A DNA stretch of 5,860 nt, taken from QQUD01 sp039029915 (GTDB lineage Bacteria; Chloroflexota; Anaerolineae; Promineifilales; Promineifilaceae). The stretch covers positions 1 through 5,860 of the forward strand of contig JBCCFD010000484.1 in assembly GCA_039029915.1 (NCBI GenBank), in the 5' to 3' direction. The position numbers and the translations under genes are program-made. Under the pieces are notes generated by a model. It had not been told where the DNA came from. It saw nothing but the letters and a program-made list of their open reading frames with translations, and searched no databases. This document shows positions 5,621-5,860 of this stretch, piece after piece (positions within the stretch are counted from its first letter, which is position 1; each line of letters opens with the position of its first letter).

Positions 5621-5860
5621 TTAATCCCCCCCGTCTATCAAAGGCAAAAAGAGCAAAAATTCCGTGGCTTCAGCTTGGGAAAAGGCCGTGCCATAATCTA
5701 AGCCATAAGCCACATTTCCACTGGAATCTACCGCTTGGACAAGGACTTCTATTTCCTTATCAGCTTCAATCGCACCATAGGCATACTCTTCGATAGGATC
5801 GTATGTTAGCTCTAGCAGTTGCCACTCATAGCTATCGACTTCACGATAAAGTACGACAAC
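5621..5860 (-). CDS. C-terminal fragment of a probable secreted or surface protein with Ig/fibronectin-like domain
   Basis: The last 79 codons of a gene that begins outside the window end with TAA at 5621-5623. The translation starts VVVLYREVDSYEWQLLEL, continues with IEVLVQAVDSSGNVAYG and ends FLLFLPLIDGGD. The alternating hydrophobic strands and the VQAVDSSGNVA strand-turn are typical of Ig-like or fibronectin-type modules found repeatedly in large extracellular proteins, especially in Chloroflexota. A C-terminal LPLI/LPLV segment is common in those proteins. The true start, signal peptide and any catalytic domain lie outside the window, so the function cannot be given. The frame is read from the open codon run and the stop alone; a large inverted repeat follows immediately. 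Confidence 0.7.
   Translation of the reverse strand, partial: VVVLYREVDSYEWQLLELTYDPIEEYAYGAIEADKEIEVLVQAVDSSGNVAYGLDYGTAFSQAEATEFLLFLPLIDGGD

Noticed and set aside
1..5860. tRNA, rRNA, CRISPR array, transposase or defence island
   Set aside because: I saw no cloverleaf, no regularly spaced repeat-spacer pattern, no transposase frame and no nuclease, helicase or toxin-like gene.

Overview
The window reads as one stretch of a bacterial chromosome in which all five supported genes lie on the minus strand (transcription runs from high to low coordinates). The best guess for the host is a member of the Chloroflexota, of Anaerolineae or Caldilineae type. This rests on the lipoprotein with a long Pro/Thr/Glu linker right after an ACGGG-type lipobox, the extracellular Ig-like fragment ending in an LPLI segment, the moderate GC content and the abundant short palindromic repeats. 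It is an inference from protein style; there is no rRNA or other marker.

Layout in order of transcription. (1) 5860-5621: the last 79 codons of a probable secreted or surface protein with an Ig/fibronectin-like beta domain. (2) 5620-5338: intergenic, with a 14-bp inverted repeat just after that gene and a helically phased 9-bp direct repeat ahead of the next. (3) 5337-4021: a lipoprotein with seven consecutive TPR repeats and a small C-terminal domain of unknown role. (4) 4020-3752: intergenic, with two different inverted repeats, one resembling a very small transposon-derived element. (5) 3751-2774: an ACMSD-like metal-dependent amidohydrolase/decarboxylase with all five expected metal ligands. 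(6) 2773-2553: intergenic, with a second palindrome sharing its core with the one upstream of the amidohydrolase. (7) 2552-1275: a 12-helix major facilitator exporter of the MFS_3/EntS-like group. (8) 1201 to beyond position 1: a calcineurin-like metallophosphoesterase with a LamG-like C-terminal domain, open at the window edge; half of its metal site looks replaced.

The genes do not form an obvious pathway. The exporter and the phosphoesterase are 73 bp apart and may be co-transcribed. The other genes are separated by 220-285 bp gaps filled with palindromes and are probably independent units. There is no RNA gene, CRISPR array, transposase or recognisable defence system, and no gene-free stretch longer than 300 bases.

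The most striking signal is at the DNA level. The palindrome ACGGCCGT occurs seven times in 5.86 kb, where about 0.1 is expected by chance. The copies sit inside four different genes and in all three codon phases, so protein coding does not explain them. This looks like a highly iterated palindrome comparable in behaviour to HIP1 of cyanobacteria.
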